Shown: positions 12,449 through 22,451, numbered from the stretch's first letter. The stretch: DNA of 45,442 bases from an uncultured Clostridia bacterium (GCA_944393585.1 CALYAR010000045.1:1-45442); one strand, 5' to 3'. The notes: generated from the sequence alone by a model not told the origin. Program-made: numbers and translations.

Positions 12449-12471
12449 AACAAGCCACGGCATTGTATAAT
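12443..12471 (+). promoter_or_regulatory. Consensus sigma-A promoter of nrdD
   Basis: TTGACA (12443-12448), 17 bases, TATAAT (12466-12471): a perfect vegetative promoter, with its -35 inside NrdR box 2. It shows that nrdD can be transcribed independently of nrdG. Confidence 0.9.
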
Positions 12472-12552
12472 AGGTTCACAGCAAAGCAAGTGGCATCTTG
12501 GATAACAATTTTTTATTACAATATAAAAATACATAGAAATGAGGGGTTTGGC

Positions 12553-14931
12553 ATGTATGAGGTAGTAAAGCGGGACGGAGCCCGTGCAGAATTCAACATC
12601 GCAAAAATCAGCGCCGCGATTACAAAGGCATTTGAAGCACAGGAAAAGCAGTATCATCCCAGCATTATCGATTTGCTGGCATTGAAAGTAACGTCTGATT
12701 TTGAACCAAAGATCAAAGATGGCGTGATCGCAGTAGAGGATATCCAGGACAGCGTGGAATCGGTCTTAATTCAGGCAGGCTATGCAGACGTTGCAAAAGC
12801 ATATATTTTGTACCGCCGGCAGCGGGAAAAAATCCGCAATATGAAGGCCACAATTTTGGACTATAAGGAATTGGTGGACAGCTATGTGAAAGTAACGGAC
12901 TGGCGCGTCAAGGAAAACTCCACCGTGACTTATTCCGTCGGCGGCCTGATTTTAAGCAACAGCGGCGCAATCACGGCAAACTACTGGCTGTCCGAGGTTT
13001 ATGACGACGAAATTGCAAATGCACATCGGAATGCGGACATCCATCTTCACGACCTGTCCATGCTGACCGGCTACTGTGCGGGATGGTCGCTCAAGCAGCT
13101 TATTCAGGAAGGACTCGGCGGCGTTCCCGGAAAAATCACCTCAAAACCCGCCAGCCATTTGGCAACGCTGTGCAACCAGATGGTAAACTTTTTGGGAATC
13201 ATGCAGAACGAATGGGCAGGAGCGCAGGCCTTCTCTTCCTTTGATACATACTTAGCTCCCTTTGTAAAGGTGGATAATCTTTCTTACTATGAAGTGAAAA
13301 AGTGTATTGAATCCTTTATTTTCGGCGTCAATACGCCAAGCCGCTGGGGAACGCAGGCTCCGTTTTCCAACATTACTCTGGACTGGACTGTTCCGAACGA
13401 TCTGGCAGAGTTAAACGCCATTGTCGGCGGCAAGGAAATGGACTTTAAGTATAAAGACTGCAAAAAAGAAATGGATATGGTCAACAAAGCCTTCATTGAA
13501 ATTATGATCGAGGGCGATGCGAACGGGCGCGGTTTCCAATACCCCATCCCGACCTATTCCATTACCAAAGATTTTGACTGGTCGGAAACAGAAAACAACA
13601 AACTCCTGTTTGAGATGACGAGCAAATACGGCACCCCCTATTTCTCGAACTATATCAACAGTGATATGGAACCGAGCGATATCCGGAGCATGTGCTGCCG
13701 TCTGCGGCTGGATCTGCGGGAACTGCGCAAAAAGTCCGGCGGCTTCTTTGGAAGCGGGGAAAGTACGGGATCGGTCGGCGTTGTCACGATCAATCTCCCG
13801 CGGATTGCCTACCTGGCGGAGGATGAAGCAGATTTTTACCGCCGTCTTGACCGGATGATGGACATTTCGGCGCGGTCGCTGAAAATCAAGCGCACGGTTA
13901 TAACAAAGCTTCTCAATGAAGGGTTGTATCCATACACGAAGCGTTATCTGGGGACGTTTGATAATCACTTTTCGACCATTGGATTGGTTGGAATGAATGA
14001 GGCCGGACTCAATGCGAAATGGCTCCGTGCAGATTTAACGCACGAAAAAACGCAGAAGTTTGCCAAGGACGTTTTAAACCATATGCGGGAGCGGCTGTCG
14101 GATTATCAGGAGGAATATGGGGATCTCTACAATCTGGAAGCGACCCCGGCGGAATCCACCTCATACCGGCTGGCAAAGCATGATGTAGCGCGGTACCCGG
14201 ATATTATTACAGCCTCGGAAGAGGGGGGAACACCCTACTATACCAACAGCTCTCACCTGCCGGTTGGTTATACGGAAGATATTTTTGACGCGCTGGACGT
14301 TCAGGATGAATTGCAGACGCTTTATACTTCCGGAACAGTGTTCCACGCATTTTTGGGAGAAAAGCTTCCGGATTGGAAAGCGGCGGCCAACCTGGTTCGA
14401 AAGATCGCGGAGAATTATACGCTTCCTTACTACACGCTTTCGCCGACGTATTCCATCTGTAAACACCATGGCTATTTGGCAGGCGAACAATATGTCTGCC
14501 CCGAATGCGGTGAAAAGACGGAGGTTTACAGCCGGATTACCGGATATTACCGTCCGGTTCAGAACTGGAACGATGGAAAACTGCAGGAATTTAAAGAGCG
14601 GAAAGTGTATAACATTGGAACTTCCAAATTGAAAAAAGAGCGGAAAGAGAGCTGCGCCTGCAGCGGAAGGGAAAATCCTGTTGCTGAAGGGGAAAAGCTG
14701 TTGTTGTTTACCACCAAAACCTGTCCGAACTGCAAACTGGCTTACGAACTGTTAAACAATGCGCACGTTTCCTATGAAGTGATTGATGCGGAGGAAAACG
14801 CCGATCTGGTCAGCGCATACGGCATCCGGCAGGCGCCGACTTTGGTCGTGGTACACGGCGATCAGTTTGAAGCTTATGGAAACCTGTCGAATATCAAAGG
14901 ATATTTGGAAAAGCTTCGGCTTCTGGCATAA
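12553..14931 (+). CDS. nrdD: Class III anaerobic ribonucleoside-triphosphate reductase with C-terminal glutaredoxin-like domain
   Basis: A 792-residue glycyl-radical enzyme making deoxyribonucleotides for DNA synthesis without oxygen. Residues 1-95 form an ATP-cone for allosteric control (VVKRDGARAEF). The catalytic barrel follows, then a zinc-binding region with Cys636, Cys649 and Cys652, and the radical site Gly664 in RITGYY. After a Cys-containing linker (CACSG, about 701-705), residues 714-792 form a glutaredoxin/thioredoxin-like domain with a CPNC redox pair (724-727), probably recycling active-site thiols. ATG 12553 with GAGGGG before it is the true start; the frame is open further upstream but that runs through the promoter. 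Controlled by NrdR boxes at 12402-12448. Confidence 0.96.
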   Translation: MYEVVKRDGARAEFNIAKISAAITKAFEAQEKQYHPSIIDLLALKVTSDFEPKIKDGVIAVEDIQDSVESVLIQAGYADVAKAYILYRRQREKIRNMKATILDYKELVDSYVKVTDWRVKENSTVTYSVGGLILSNSGAITANYWLSEVYDDEIANAHRNADIHLHDLSMLTGYCAGWSLKQLIQEGLGGVPGKITSKPASHLATLCNQMVNFLGIMQNEWAGAQAFSSFDTYLAPFVKVDNLSYYEVKKCIESFIFGVNTPSRWGTQAPFSNITLDWTVPNDLAELNAIVGGKEMDFKYKDCKKEMDMVNKAFIEIMIEGDANGRGFQYPIPTYSITKDFDWSETENNKLLFEMTSKYGTPYFSNYINSDMEPSDIRSMCCRLRLDLRELRKKSGGFFGSGESTGSVGVVTINLPRIAYLAEDEADFYRRLDRMMDISARSLKIKRTVITKLLNEGLYPYTKRYLGTFDNHFSTIGLVGMNEAGLNAKWLRADLTHEKTQKFAKDVLNHMRERLSDYQEEYGDLYNLEATPAESTSYRLAKHDVARYPDIITASEEGGTPYYTNSSHLPVGYTEDIFDALDVQDELQTLYTSGTVFHAFLGEKLPDWKAAANLVRKIAENYTLPYYTLSPTYSICKHHGYLAGEQYVCPECGEKTEVYSRITGYYRPVQNWNDGKLQEFKERKVYNIGTSKLKKERKESCACSGRENPVAEGEKLLLFTTKTCPNCKLAYELLNNAHVSYEVIDAEENADLVSAYGIRQAPTLVVVHGDQFEAYGNLSNIKGYLEKLRLLA

Positions 14932-14944
14932 CATATGATTCGAA

Positions 14945-14973
14945 CAGGCTGCGCCATACTGTGGCGCAGCCTG
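14945..14973 (+). terminator. Intrinsic terminator of nrdD
   Basis: A perfect 12-bp GC-rich stem (14945-14956 with 14962-14973) and five-base loop, followed by TTTGC, 14 bases after the nrdD stop. Confidence 0.85.
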
Positions 14974-15104
14974 TTTGCATGGATTCTCGTTGTTTTGTCA
15001 ATGCTTTTTAATAGGGTTCTTTTAACAATCTGCAATTTGGAAGATGGGAAATCAGGCCATGCTTTTTAAACCAATCGCCAAAAACCAAACAATTCGAACT
15101 GAAT

Positions 15105-15390
15105 AATGATCCCCCGGCGGAGCCGGGGGTATTTCATATGTGGGCAAAGCCCCATATAATCAGCGCCACGTGTCAGGTCATGTTGGTACGATCTGGCAGC
15201 CGCAAAAAGTTTGTTACTTGCCGCTCGTAAATGAGCTTTTTAGAAGTTTCCCATTGTCATCTGTTTTCCTCCTTTTGTTGTTCCTTACAGGTGCCAGAGT
15301 GTATGCCTATTCTGCAACAAAAGGAGTTTTTTTCTGCCTCATCGGCATAAGCTTTTTTTGAAGCGCTCGCCCTGCGAGTGGTTTTCTTAT
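15105..15390 (-). mobile_element. Internally deleted IS200/IS605-family element (PATE/MITE-like)
   Basis: Read on the minus strand, the stretch has the parts of an IS200-type element in order: end hairpin CTCGC-AGG-GCGAG (15366-15378); a leader with a 12-bp stem (15315-15326 pairing with 15269-15280) that would hide a GGAGG ribosome binding site; ATG with the short frame MTMGNF then stop; a GGGC/GCCC hairpin near 15141-15155; and the other end hairpin CCCCCGGC-TCC-GCCGGGGG (15111-15129). The transposase body is missing, so 5' and 3' ends are almost directly joined. It resembles IS200 ends known from gut clostridia by memory; exact ends are approximate. It occupies most of the nrdD-ppk intergenic gap. 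Confidence 0.55.
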
Positions 15391-15397
15391 ACAGTAA

Positions 15398-15429
15398 AAG
15401 AGAGATTCCATCTGTTTGGAATCTCTCTT
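15398..15429 (-). terminator. Terminator between the IS remnant and ppk
   Basis: Perfect 13-bp stem (15398-15410 with 15417-15429, six-base loop), directly after the ppk stop on the minus strand and able to act on both strands. Confidence 0.8.
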
Positions 15430-15434
15430 CGTTC

Positions 15435-17573
15435 CTATTTTTGCTTTTTCAGTGTTTTTTGCACCAGAGATAAAACCCTGTTTTTGACTTCGTTGATAGC
15501 TGCGAAATCGCCTTCTGTCCCTTCCGCCTCCTGAATAAAGTATTCCTGGCAGTTGATGAATTCTCCCATATCAGAAGGCTTTCGGTAGGTTCCATCCTGC
15601 TCCAGAATGCGTGCTTTGGTGTTGTCGCTTTTCATGATTTGCATCATATGCAAAATACGGTGGCGGATTGCAGGGTCATAGACGGGGCACGCAATTTCGA
15701 CGCGCCGGTTGGTATTGCGTGTCATCATATCTGCCGATGAGATATACATGCGCATAGAGTCGCCGGTTCCAAAGCAGTATACCCGCGAGTGTTCCAGGAA
15801 GCGCCCTACGATGCTTCGGACGGTAATGTTGTCGGTTTTTCCCGGAATTCCGGGAAGCAGGCAGCAAATTCCCCGGACGATCAGCTCAATCTTAACCCCT
15901 GCTTGTGATGCAAGCGCCAGATGATCGATTACTTCACGGTCGGACAGGGAGTTGAGCTTCATAAAAATGTATGCCTCCGCCCCATAAGTCGCTTTTACTA
16001 TCTCCTGTTCAATCAGAGACAGGATTCCTTTTTTCAATCCAGCTGGAGCAACCAAAAGTTCCTTGTATTCTCCCTCTAGATTGGAGATTGCCATATTATT
16101 GAAAAAAGCCGCGGCGTCGCGTCCAATTCCATTGTGAGCCGTCATAAGGCTATAGTCCGTATAAAGCTGGGCCGTTTTTTCATTGTAGTTTCCAGTGCCG
16201 ATTTGTGTAATATAACTGATCTTATTTTTTTCCTTGCGCGTAATCAAACAGATTTTGGAATGCACTTTAAAACCGTCCAATCCATAGATTACCGTACAGC
16301 CGGCTTCTTCAAGCATTTCGGCCCAGTTAATATTGTTTTCCTCATCAAAACGGGCCCGAAGCTCAATCAGGACCGTTACCTCTTTCCCGCGTTCTGCAGC
16401 GGCATTTAAGTACTCGACCAGTCTGGATTTATTCGCCAGCCGATAAATTGTGATTTTAATCGACATGACAGATGGATCATAGGCCGCCTCTTTGACTAAG
16501 CGGAGAAAGAGGTCCATGGACTGGTAAGGATAGCTCAAAAGGCAATCGTGCTTTGAGATAAACTTGATGATGCTCTCATCCTTTTTATACCTTGTTTCAG
16601 GCGTTGGCTGAAACGGCGGATAGCATAAAATTCGCTTTTGCGCCTGGGAAAACTGATCCACCAGCGAATAGACATAGCTCATCACCAGTGGGGAATTGCA
16701 TAGATAGACCTGTTCTGCTTCCAGTCCCAATTTGTCGCATAGATAGCCGGCAAGATGTTCAGCCACTTTTGGTCCGTTTTTCATTTCCAAACGAACTGGC
16801 GCTAAACGCGCCCGCTTTTTGAGGATTTTTTTCATATAATAGAGGTAATCGTCATATCCTTCGTCATTGGGACTGATATCGGCATTTCGCGTGACGGATA
16901 AAACCGATTTCGTCTGAATTTGATAGATGGTAAAGACGTTTTGTGAAAATTCCTCTACGACTTTTTCCAGCAGTATATAGCGGATTTTCGGCCCGCGTAA
17001 ATGGATTATCTTGGGTAGAGAGGGGGGAATGGGAATCATACCGAAGATATCCTCATTGTTTTCTCCCTTCAAAAATGCGGCCACGTAGAGAGCTTTGTTG
17101 GTCAAATGGGGAAAAGGGTGGTGGCGGTCAATAATTTGAGGAGACAAGACGGGGAGGATAATATCATTGAAATAATCCTGTACGTATTCATACTCCTCTT
17201 CGGTCAGCTCGCTGATCTCCAGATTTTCAATTTCATTTGCGCGAAGCTCCTGTTCAATCGCAGAAAAAACTTGATCCCGTTTTTCATACAAAGGGCGGAC
17301 AGCCTGAAAAATCGTGTGGAGCTGCTGCAGGGGATCCATTCCGGATTTATTATCGATCGGCGGTTCCGGCATTAAAGCAAGATCCGTTAGACTGCCAACC
17401 CGAACCATAAAAAATTCATCCAAATTGCTCGTAAAAATTGCCGCAAATTTTAAACGTTCATATAAGGGAACCTGGGGATCTGCCGCCTCTTCCAAGACGC
17501 GTTCGTTGAATTTCAGCCACGATAGCTCCCGATTCTGTGTAAAACTGTTATCAAAGCTGTAGTGCTCCATCAT
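15435..17573 (-). CDS. ppk: Polyphosphate kinase 1
   Basis: A 712-residue enzyme that reversibly transfers the ATP gamma-phosphate to inorganic polyphosphate. Full family length. The N-terminal domain opens with RELSWLKFNERVLEEA and contains the conserved NLDEFFMVRVG (50-60); the two phospholipase-D-like catalytic domains follow. The autophosphorylated histidine is His438 in GFKVHSKICLI, preceded by the phosphate-binding ITIYRLANKS (374-383) and LIELRARFDEENNI (402-415). The ATG lies inside the end of the exopolyphosphatase gene (23-base overlap), with AAAGGA five bases before it, so the pair forms a translationally linked unit controlling both synthesis and breakdown of polyphosphate. The second codon is also ATG. 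Confidence 0.96.
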   Translation of the reverse strand: MMEHYSFDNSFTQNRELSWLKFNERVLEEAADPQVPLYERLKFAAIFTSNLDEFFMVRVGSLTDLALMPEPPIDNKSGMDPLQQLHTIFQAVRPLYEKRDQVFSAIEQELRANEIENLEISELTEEEYEYVQDYFNDIILPVLSPQIIDRHHPFPHLTNKALYVAAFLKGENNEDIFGMIPIPPSLPKIIHLRGPKIRYILLEKVVEEFSQNVFTIYQIQTKSVLSVTRNADISPNDEGYDDYLYYMKKILKKRARLAPVRLEMKNGPKVAEHLAGYLCDKLGLEAEQVYLCNSPLVMSYVYSLVDQFSQAQKRILCYPPFQPTPETRYKKDESIIKFISKHDCLLSYPYQSMDLFLRLVKEAAYDPSVMSIKITIYRLANKSRLVEYLNAAAERGKEVTVLIELRARFDEENNINWAEMLEEAGCTVIYGLDGFKVHSKICLITRKEKNKISYITQIGTGNYNEKTAQLYTDYSLMTAHNGIGRDAAAFFNNMAISNLEGEYKELLVAPAGLKKGILSLIEQEIVKATYGAEAYIFMKLNSLSDREVIDHLALASQAGVKIELIVRGICCLLPGIPGKTDNITVRSIVGRFLEHSRVYCFGTGDSMRMYISSADMMTRNTNRRVEIACPVYDPAIRHRILHMMQIMKSDNTKARILEQDGTYRKPSDMGEFINCQEYFIQEAEGTEGDFAAINEVKNRVLSLVQKTLKKQK

Positions 17574-18471
17574 GTTCCTTTAACACCTTTCCATAAATAT
17601 ATCCCTCGCGCACGCCGTGTCCGCTGACATAGACCTCTTCGGATCCAAAACGGTTAATCACGGCATTTAAGATTAAAAGTCCGGTTGTAATGGTATGGAT
17701 CCGCTCCGGTACAATTTTGACAATCGTCTTTGCCATTCCAATTTCATCTTTAGCAATGCGTTTGAGGATTTTCCGAATATGGTCCGTGTCCATTTCCCGG
17801 TTGACCGTGGGTTCGTCAAACAGACGGTTGTTGAGCTTTAAGGCCGCACGAAGTGTACCTCCAACTCCGCAGAGAACCGGCAGTTTGGGAGAAGGCAGAT
17901 CGTCAATATTCGAAATTTCCTCCTCGATCCGTTTTTTAATCTTTTCCCGTTCTTCCGCATTGGGAATCAAACGTTTCACATACTGAGAATAAAGGTTCAG
18001 CGAACCAATCGGAATGCAGGCCGCTTTTACAATTTTAGCGTTCTCATAGATTACGATCTCAGTACTTCCGCCGCCAATGTCAACCATGACGCCGTCCTTA
18101 ACGTCTGCTTCATGAAATACCCCAATAAAGTCCAGCCTCGCTTCTTCTTCACCAGAGAGAACTTCAACCTGAAATCCGGTCTGTTCCCGGATGATCCGGA
18201 CAACGGTTTCCGTGTTGGTAATATTCCGCAGCGAAGCCGTCGCAAAAACATACAGCCCATCCAGCGAAAAATTTGATATAATTTCCAGAAAATTCAGCAG
18301 TGCCGTGCATGCCACCTGTATCCCAGTCTGCGATAGTCTTCCATTTTTGATATAGCTTGCAAGTTCTGCCATTTCTTTGCGGTCAATAATGCGCTTGAGC
18401 GTACCATCCTCATAATGATAAATACACAGACGAATGGTATTAGAGCCCATATCAATGATTCCATAATTCAT
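17551..18471 (-). CDS. ppx: Exopolyphosphatase / (p)ppGpp phosphohydrolase family (Ppx/GppA)
   Basis: A 306-residue ASKHA-fold phosphatase that removes terminal phosphates from polyphosphate or hydrolyses pppGpp. It begins MNYGIIDMGSNTIRL, the phosphate-1 loop, and has the phosphate-2 loop VDIGGGSTEIVIY at about 122-134, and a VCGVGGT segment near 200. This is the short form lacking the C-terminal HD domain of the enteric enzymes. ATG 18471 is preferred to the frame's earliest ATG because AAGAGGAAG lies just before it; the upstream 18 codons are AT-rich non-coding sequence. Its end overlaps ppk. The stretch to the glycerol kinase stop (18472-18705) shows no gene. Confidence 0.92.
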   Translation of the reverse strand: MNYGIIDMGSNTIRLCIYHYEDGTLKRIIDRKEMAELASYIKNGRLSQTGIQVACTALLNFLEIISNFSLDGLYVFATASLRNITNTETVVRIIREQTGFQVEVLSGEEEARLDFIGVFHEADVKDGVMVDIGGGSTEIVIYENAKIVKAACIPIGSLNLYSQYVKRLIPNAEEREKIKKRIEEEISNIDDLPSPKLPVLCGVGGTLRAALKLNNRLFDEPTVNREMDTDHIRKILKRIAKDEIGMAKTIVKIVPERIHTITTGLLILNAVINRFGSEEVYVSGHGVREGYIYGKVLKEHDGALQL

Positions 18472-18705
18472 AAAACTTCCTCTTTTCAAAAGTTTTTCAA
18501 GTACACTTACTAATTTAGTATACAAAAAAAAACGAAAAAAATATATGATTTTTTCTTAAAATGTTTGTTAAATTGTATCCTTTTGGAAGCCGAGGGCATA
18601 TTTTGTAAAAAATAGCCATCGGCACAGTCCGTTTGCCAATTGAAAATACCCCTTACATCATTACGAAAGAGAATAAATTGAAGCAGCAAACTCCTTTTCA
18701 AAAAG

Positions 18706-20190
18706 CTATTTCCACATTCGGGTGCAGGCAACGGCCGCATTCCAGCGTCGGAGTTTTTCTTCCCGCAAAGACGCTTCCATTTTGGGGCGGTAAACCGTAT
18801 CGAGTGTCCAGTGGCGTTTGATGTCCGCTTCATCCTTCCAAAATCCGGCGGCCAGACCCGCAAAATAGGCGGCGCCCAGTGCCGTGGTCTCGCGGATCAT
18901 CGGCCGGATAATGGCCGTGTCCATGATATCGGCTTCGAACTGCATGATGATATCGCTTACGCTGGCGCCGCCGTCTACCTTGAGTTCCGGGATTTCCAGG
19001 CCTGTGTCAAGCTTCATTGCGTCAAGCACATCCTTGCACTGGAATGCAATTGCTTCAAGACTGGCGCGTATGATATGGTTCTTGCTGGTGCCCCGGGTAA
19101 GGCCAAAAATGGCACCGCGTGCATCCGAATCCCAATGCGGCGCTCCCAATCCCGTAAATGCCGGAACAATGTAGACGCCGCCGCAGTCGCTGACACGTCC
19201 GCCGAAATAGTCAGCGTCTGGTGATTCTTTAAAAAACATCATTTCATCGCGAAGCCACTGCAGCAGCGCGCCGCCGATAAAAACGCTGCCCTCGAGCGCA
19301 TAATGGATTTTGCCGTCAATCCCGCTTGCGATGGTAGTCAATAATCCGTGGGCACTGCGGCAGGGCTGATCTCCGGTGTTCATCAGCATAAAACAGCCGG
19401 TGCCGTATGTATTTTTCACTTCGCCGCGGTGAAAGCAGGTCTGGCCGAATAATGCGGCCTGCTGATCGCCTGCAATGCCGCAGATGGGAATTTCTACCCC
19501 GTGAATGTTGGTATAGCCGTAGATTTCGGAGCTGTTGCGAACCTCTGGCAGCATACATGCGGGAATGTCGAGTTCTTTTAGAATCCGTTCGTCCCAGCGG
19601 AGGGTATGGATATTGAACATCATCGTTCTGGAAGCATTGGTGTAATCGGTCACATGGACACGCCCGCCCGTTAATTTCCAAACAAGCCAGGAGTCTACCG
19701 TTCCAAAAAGAAGCTCGCCCCTCTGTGCGGCCTCGCGTGCTCCCTCGACATGGTCTAATATCCATTTGATCTTAGTTGCAGAAAAGTAAGCGTCTACGAT
19801 CAAACCTGTGTTCTCCCGAATGTATTCGGCAAATTCTGGGTTTTGTTCTGATATTTCAGCGCAAAATGGTGCGGTCCGGCGGCACTGCCAAACAATGGCA
19901 TTGTAAATGGGTTTTCCGGTTGCGCGTTCCCATACGATTGTGGTCTCCCGTTGGTTTGTAATTCCAATTCCGGCAATCTCCCTTGGATCGACGCCGGATT
20001 TTTCCACTGCTTCGAACAAGGCGGCATACTGAGAGACATAGATATCAATGGCGGATTGCTCCACATATCCTTCCTTGGGGTAGAATTGAGCAAATTCCTT
20101 TTGGGATATTGCAGCGATGTTGTGGTCGCGGTCAAATAGGATACAGCGGGAGCTGGTAGTCCCTTGGTCCAGTGCGGCAATGTATTTCAA
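18706..20190 (-). CDS. glpK: Glycerol kinase
   Basis: A 494-residue cytoplasmic FGGY-family kinase converting glycerol to sn-glycerol 3-phosphate with ATP. The N-terminus [18 protein letters not shown] is the ATP-phosphate loop; other family blocks are [27 protein letters not shown], the [13 protein letters not shown] segment, the [11 protein letters not shown] loop and the [10 protein letters not shown] block. Length is normal. The start is taken as TTG 20190, seven bases after GGAGG; the TTG two codons earlier is too close to that site. No facilitator or dehydrogenase gene is adjacent, and the phosphotransferase-target histidine loop was not checked. The 254 bases upstream contain no other gene. 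Confidence 0.96.
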   Translation of the reverse strand: MKYIAALDQGTTSSRCILFDRDHNIAAISQKEFAQFYPKEGYVEQSAIDIYVSQYAALFEAVEKSGVDPREIAGIGITNQRETTIVWERATGKPIYNAIVWQCRRTAPFCAEISEQNPEFAEYIRENTGLIVDAYFSATKIKWILDHVEGAREAAQRGELLFGTVDSWLVWKLTGGRVHVTDYTNASRTMMFNIHTLRWDERILKELDIPACMLPEVRNSSEIYGYTNIHGVEIPICGIAGDQQAALFGQTCFHRGEVKNTYGTGCFMLMNTGDQPCRSAHGLLTTIASGIDGKIHYALEGSVFIGGALLQWLRDEMMFFKESPDADYFGGRVSDCGGVYIVPAFTGLGAPHWDSDARGAIFGLTRGTSKNHIIRASLEAIAFQCKDVLDAMKLDTGLEIPELKVDGGASVSDIIMQFEADIMDTAIIRPMIRETTALGAAYFAGLAAGFWKDEADIKRHWTLDTVYRPKMEASLREEKLRRWNAAVACTRMWK

Positions 20191-20355
20191 AGTCAATCCT
20201 CCTTCGGTTATTCTATTGGTTTTAGCTGATTCACATTACAGATTTCGTATATTTCTATCATAGCACAGGGGGGGAAAGGGAGTCAATCCGCTTTTCTTTT
20301 GTATATGGAAAGAAAAATATAATAGTTCTATTTAAGATTTAGCAGTTAAAATAAA

Positions 20356-20389
20356 AACTGCTCCTTACCCTAATTCGCAAGGAGCAGTT
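20356..20389 (-). terminator. Intrinsic terminator of the dnaD-dnaI operon
   Basis: An 11-bp perfect stem (20356-20366 with 20379-20389) followed on the minus strand by TTTTATTTT, downstream of the helicase-loader gene. Confidence 0.88.
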
Positions 20390-20444
20390 ATCTTTTTCAT
20401 CGTCACCTGATGGCACCAGAACATTTCAGCAGATAGATCAAACT

Positions 20445-21452
20445 TCAGCTTTGTGCCTGATCACCCAGCATTTTTTGCAGGCGAATGTCGGTTCCCAGAA
20501 ATTCCAGCTGTGTGAAATATTCAAAAATCCGCGACGAAAGACGCTGCGAATAAATTTTATTCAGCTCCTGCACCGTCTGATTGGTCGAAATAATGAGACT
20601 TTTCCCTCCGCGCAAACGTGTATCGATTAAATTAAACAAAAATGCCGTAGTCGTACGGGAGATAATTTCCGTCCCCAAATCGTCGATAATCAACAGGTCG
20701 ACGTCATACATGCGGTCAATCCGGGCTTTTGCATTTTCCGCCGGAATCCGCATGAATTTGTAATCCTCATAGAGCGAACAGAGGTCGAACGAAGACTCGT
20801 AGATCACCGTGCGTCCGGAGTCGAGTATTTCCTTGGCAATACAGCTGGATAAAAAGGTTTTTCCAATGCCGGGAGGCCCATAAAACAGTAAATTTTCAAA
20901 TTTTTCCCCAAAGTTTTCCACAAATTCCCTGCACACAGCATAAATGGACCGGATCCGCTCATAGGGAGAGGTACGGTCTACTGGATTCGGGGTTTTGGAG
21001 TAATAGGAAAAATCAAAGCTTTCAAAATTCTGCGTTTCAAACAGACGTTCCAGATTGGAAAGATGATACGACTTTGCAATAAGCTTCTGCTTGAGGCAAA
21101 TACATTGCCGGTTTTCAATGTAACCAGTGTCGCGGCACTGCGGGCATTCGTAATGCAGCTTTAAAACATCGTCCGGATACTGATGTTCACGCAGCAGAGC
21201 GGCTTTTTCCTGATTGAGGGAGAGAACCTGCCGTTTGAGCTGTTCTAACACTTCTTCCGCACGGTCCGGCTCAGAGATTACCTTGAGCGACAGGGAATAG
21301 CCGATTTCACGCAGTTCACTGTCTATATCGCGTATCCGCGGAAGCGCAGAATAAACTTCCTCGCGGCGGCTGTCCAGCTCTGCCTGTTCCCGCTGCCGAA
21401 GCTGTTCGTATTCATTCATAACCTCCCGGTAGATGTTGCTGTCAAATGCCAT
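20445..21452 (-). CDS. DnaC/DnaI-type helicase loader ATPase
   Basis: A 335-residue AAA+ ATPase that loads the replicative helicase. N-terminal coiled-coil-like region (10-95), then a zinc-binding site with Cys103, Cys106, Cys117 and Cys119 as in DnaI, and the ATPase core with Walker A GPPGIGKT (192-199), Walker B LLIIDDLG (253-260) and a sensor segment LIISTNQ. The zinc site and length match Firmicute DnaI rather than the shorter enteric DnaC. It lies three bases downstream of the DnaD-domain gene, the same pairing (DnaB/DnaD then DnaI) seen in primosome operons of Firmicutes, which supports the assignment. Confidence 0.9.
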   Translation of the reverse strand: MAFDSNIYREVMNEYEQLRQREQAELDSRREEVYSALPRIRDIDSELREIGYSLSLKVISEPDRAEEVLEQLKRQVLSLNQEKAALLREHQYPDDVLKLHYECPQCRDTGYIENRQCICLKQKLIAKSYHLSNLERLFETQNFESFDFSYYSKTPNPVDRTSPYERIRSIYAVCREFVENFGEKFENLLFYGPPGIGKTFLSSCIAKEILDSGRTVIYESSFDLCSLYEDYKFMRIPAENAKARIDRMYDVDLLIIDDLGTEIISRTTTAFLFNLIDTRLRGGKSLIISTNQTVQELNKIYSQRLSSRIFEYFTQLEFLGTDIRLQKMLGDQAQS

Positions 21453-21455
21453 TGG

Positions 21456-22451
21456 TTACACTTCCTTTTTGGTGACATAGCTGTTTAGCTTTTGTGCGGC
21501 AATTTTGGAAATTTCTTCGTAGTCATAATCGCTGCCGCCATAAACCTGAAATTTTGGATACGGCCTTTTTGCATAAGCAGATTCTTCCGCACGGCTTTGG
21601 CGGAAGCTTTCATTACCGCGGCGGGCCTCGTCCGGAGAGGTAATCCCTTTTTCACACCAGGATTTCAAAATGGCATTCATATAGGGAAGCTGTATACGCC
21701 CGATCTGCGCGGCGCAGTATTCGCCGGCAAGAGCAACCAGTTCCGGCGATGAATGATATTGGGTCAGCCAGATAGAAAAATACTTTTTTTCATTTTGCGT
21801 CAGCGTTTTTTCAATTCCCAAAAGCCGCTTGAGCTCTTCAAAATACGCTTCTTTTTTTCCCAGCTCCATGATATACGCTTCTGCCGCCGCAACAGTCGTT
21901 AAGCCCATCTCATGCCAGCTGATGGCGGTCTTTTCAATAAAACTCATTTTCGTGTCTGATATGGACACGCAATATTCCAAAAGCATTAAAATCACATTGA
22001 CCGGCAGGCCGAGCCAGTCGTAGAAGGAATAGAGCGTTTTGGCATCCGATGGCGAAAGCGGCCGGCCCAAAATCGTTTGAGCAAGCCGGAACATGTCTTT
22101 GATTTCCTTGTCCGCCCGTTTCTTTTTTACTGCTGGTTTTCCCACCACTGCATCTTGTTCCGGCTCTTTGGATTCAATTCGGAAACGAAGCGTATAAAGA
22201 AGGCTGTCCTGGGAATGGCACGAAGATTCTAAAATTCCCTGCGTATTCCAATATTCGATTGCCAGCAATACATCAGTTGCCAGCATATGTAGCGTCTGCG
22301 CGGTTTCCGCTAGACTGATTTCTGCGATTCCATTCCGGTCTGCAAGCGAGAGTGCATAGAGATATACTTTAATAAAATAAGGATTTGCCTCCGGCATGTA
22401 TTTTTCAATAAATTCGCAGGAAATCCCTACATTGCATTCGTTTTCCGACAT
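21456..22451 (-). CDS. DnaD-domain primosome protein
   Basis: A 331-residue replication-initiation protein. The N-terminal 100 residues look like a winged helix (PYFIKVYLYALSLADRNGIAEISLAETAQTLH), followed by a charged linker, then two DnaD/DnaB2-type domains: ILGRPLSPSDAKTLYSFYDWLGLPVNVILMLLEYC around 125-165 and a second helical block with ILKSWCEKGITS around 262-273, near the conserved YxxxI-type motif of the family. The C-terminus is polar with Tyr residues. It is likely the DnaB/DnaD-like partner of the helicase loader encoded three bases downstream. The ribosome binding site is GAAAGGAAG before ATG 22451. Confidence 0.88.
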   Translation of the reverse strand: MSENECNVGISCEFIEKYMPEANPYFIKVYLYALSLADRNGIAEISLAETAQTLHMLATDVLLAIEYWNTQGILESSCHSQDSLLYTLRFRIESKEPEQDAVVGKPAVKKKRADKEIKDMFRLAQTILGRPLSPSDAKTLYSFYDWLGLPVNVILMLLEYCVSISDTKMSFIEKTAISWHEMGLTTVAAAEAYIMELGKKEAYFEELKRLLGIEKTLTQNEKKYFSIWLTQYHSSPELVALAGEYCAAQIGRIQLPYMNAILKSWCEKGITSPDEARRGNESFRQSRAEESAYAKRPYPKFQVYGGSDYDYEEISKIAAQKLNSYVTKKEV

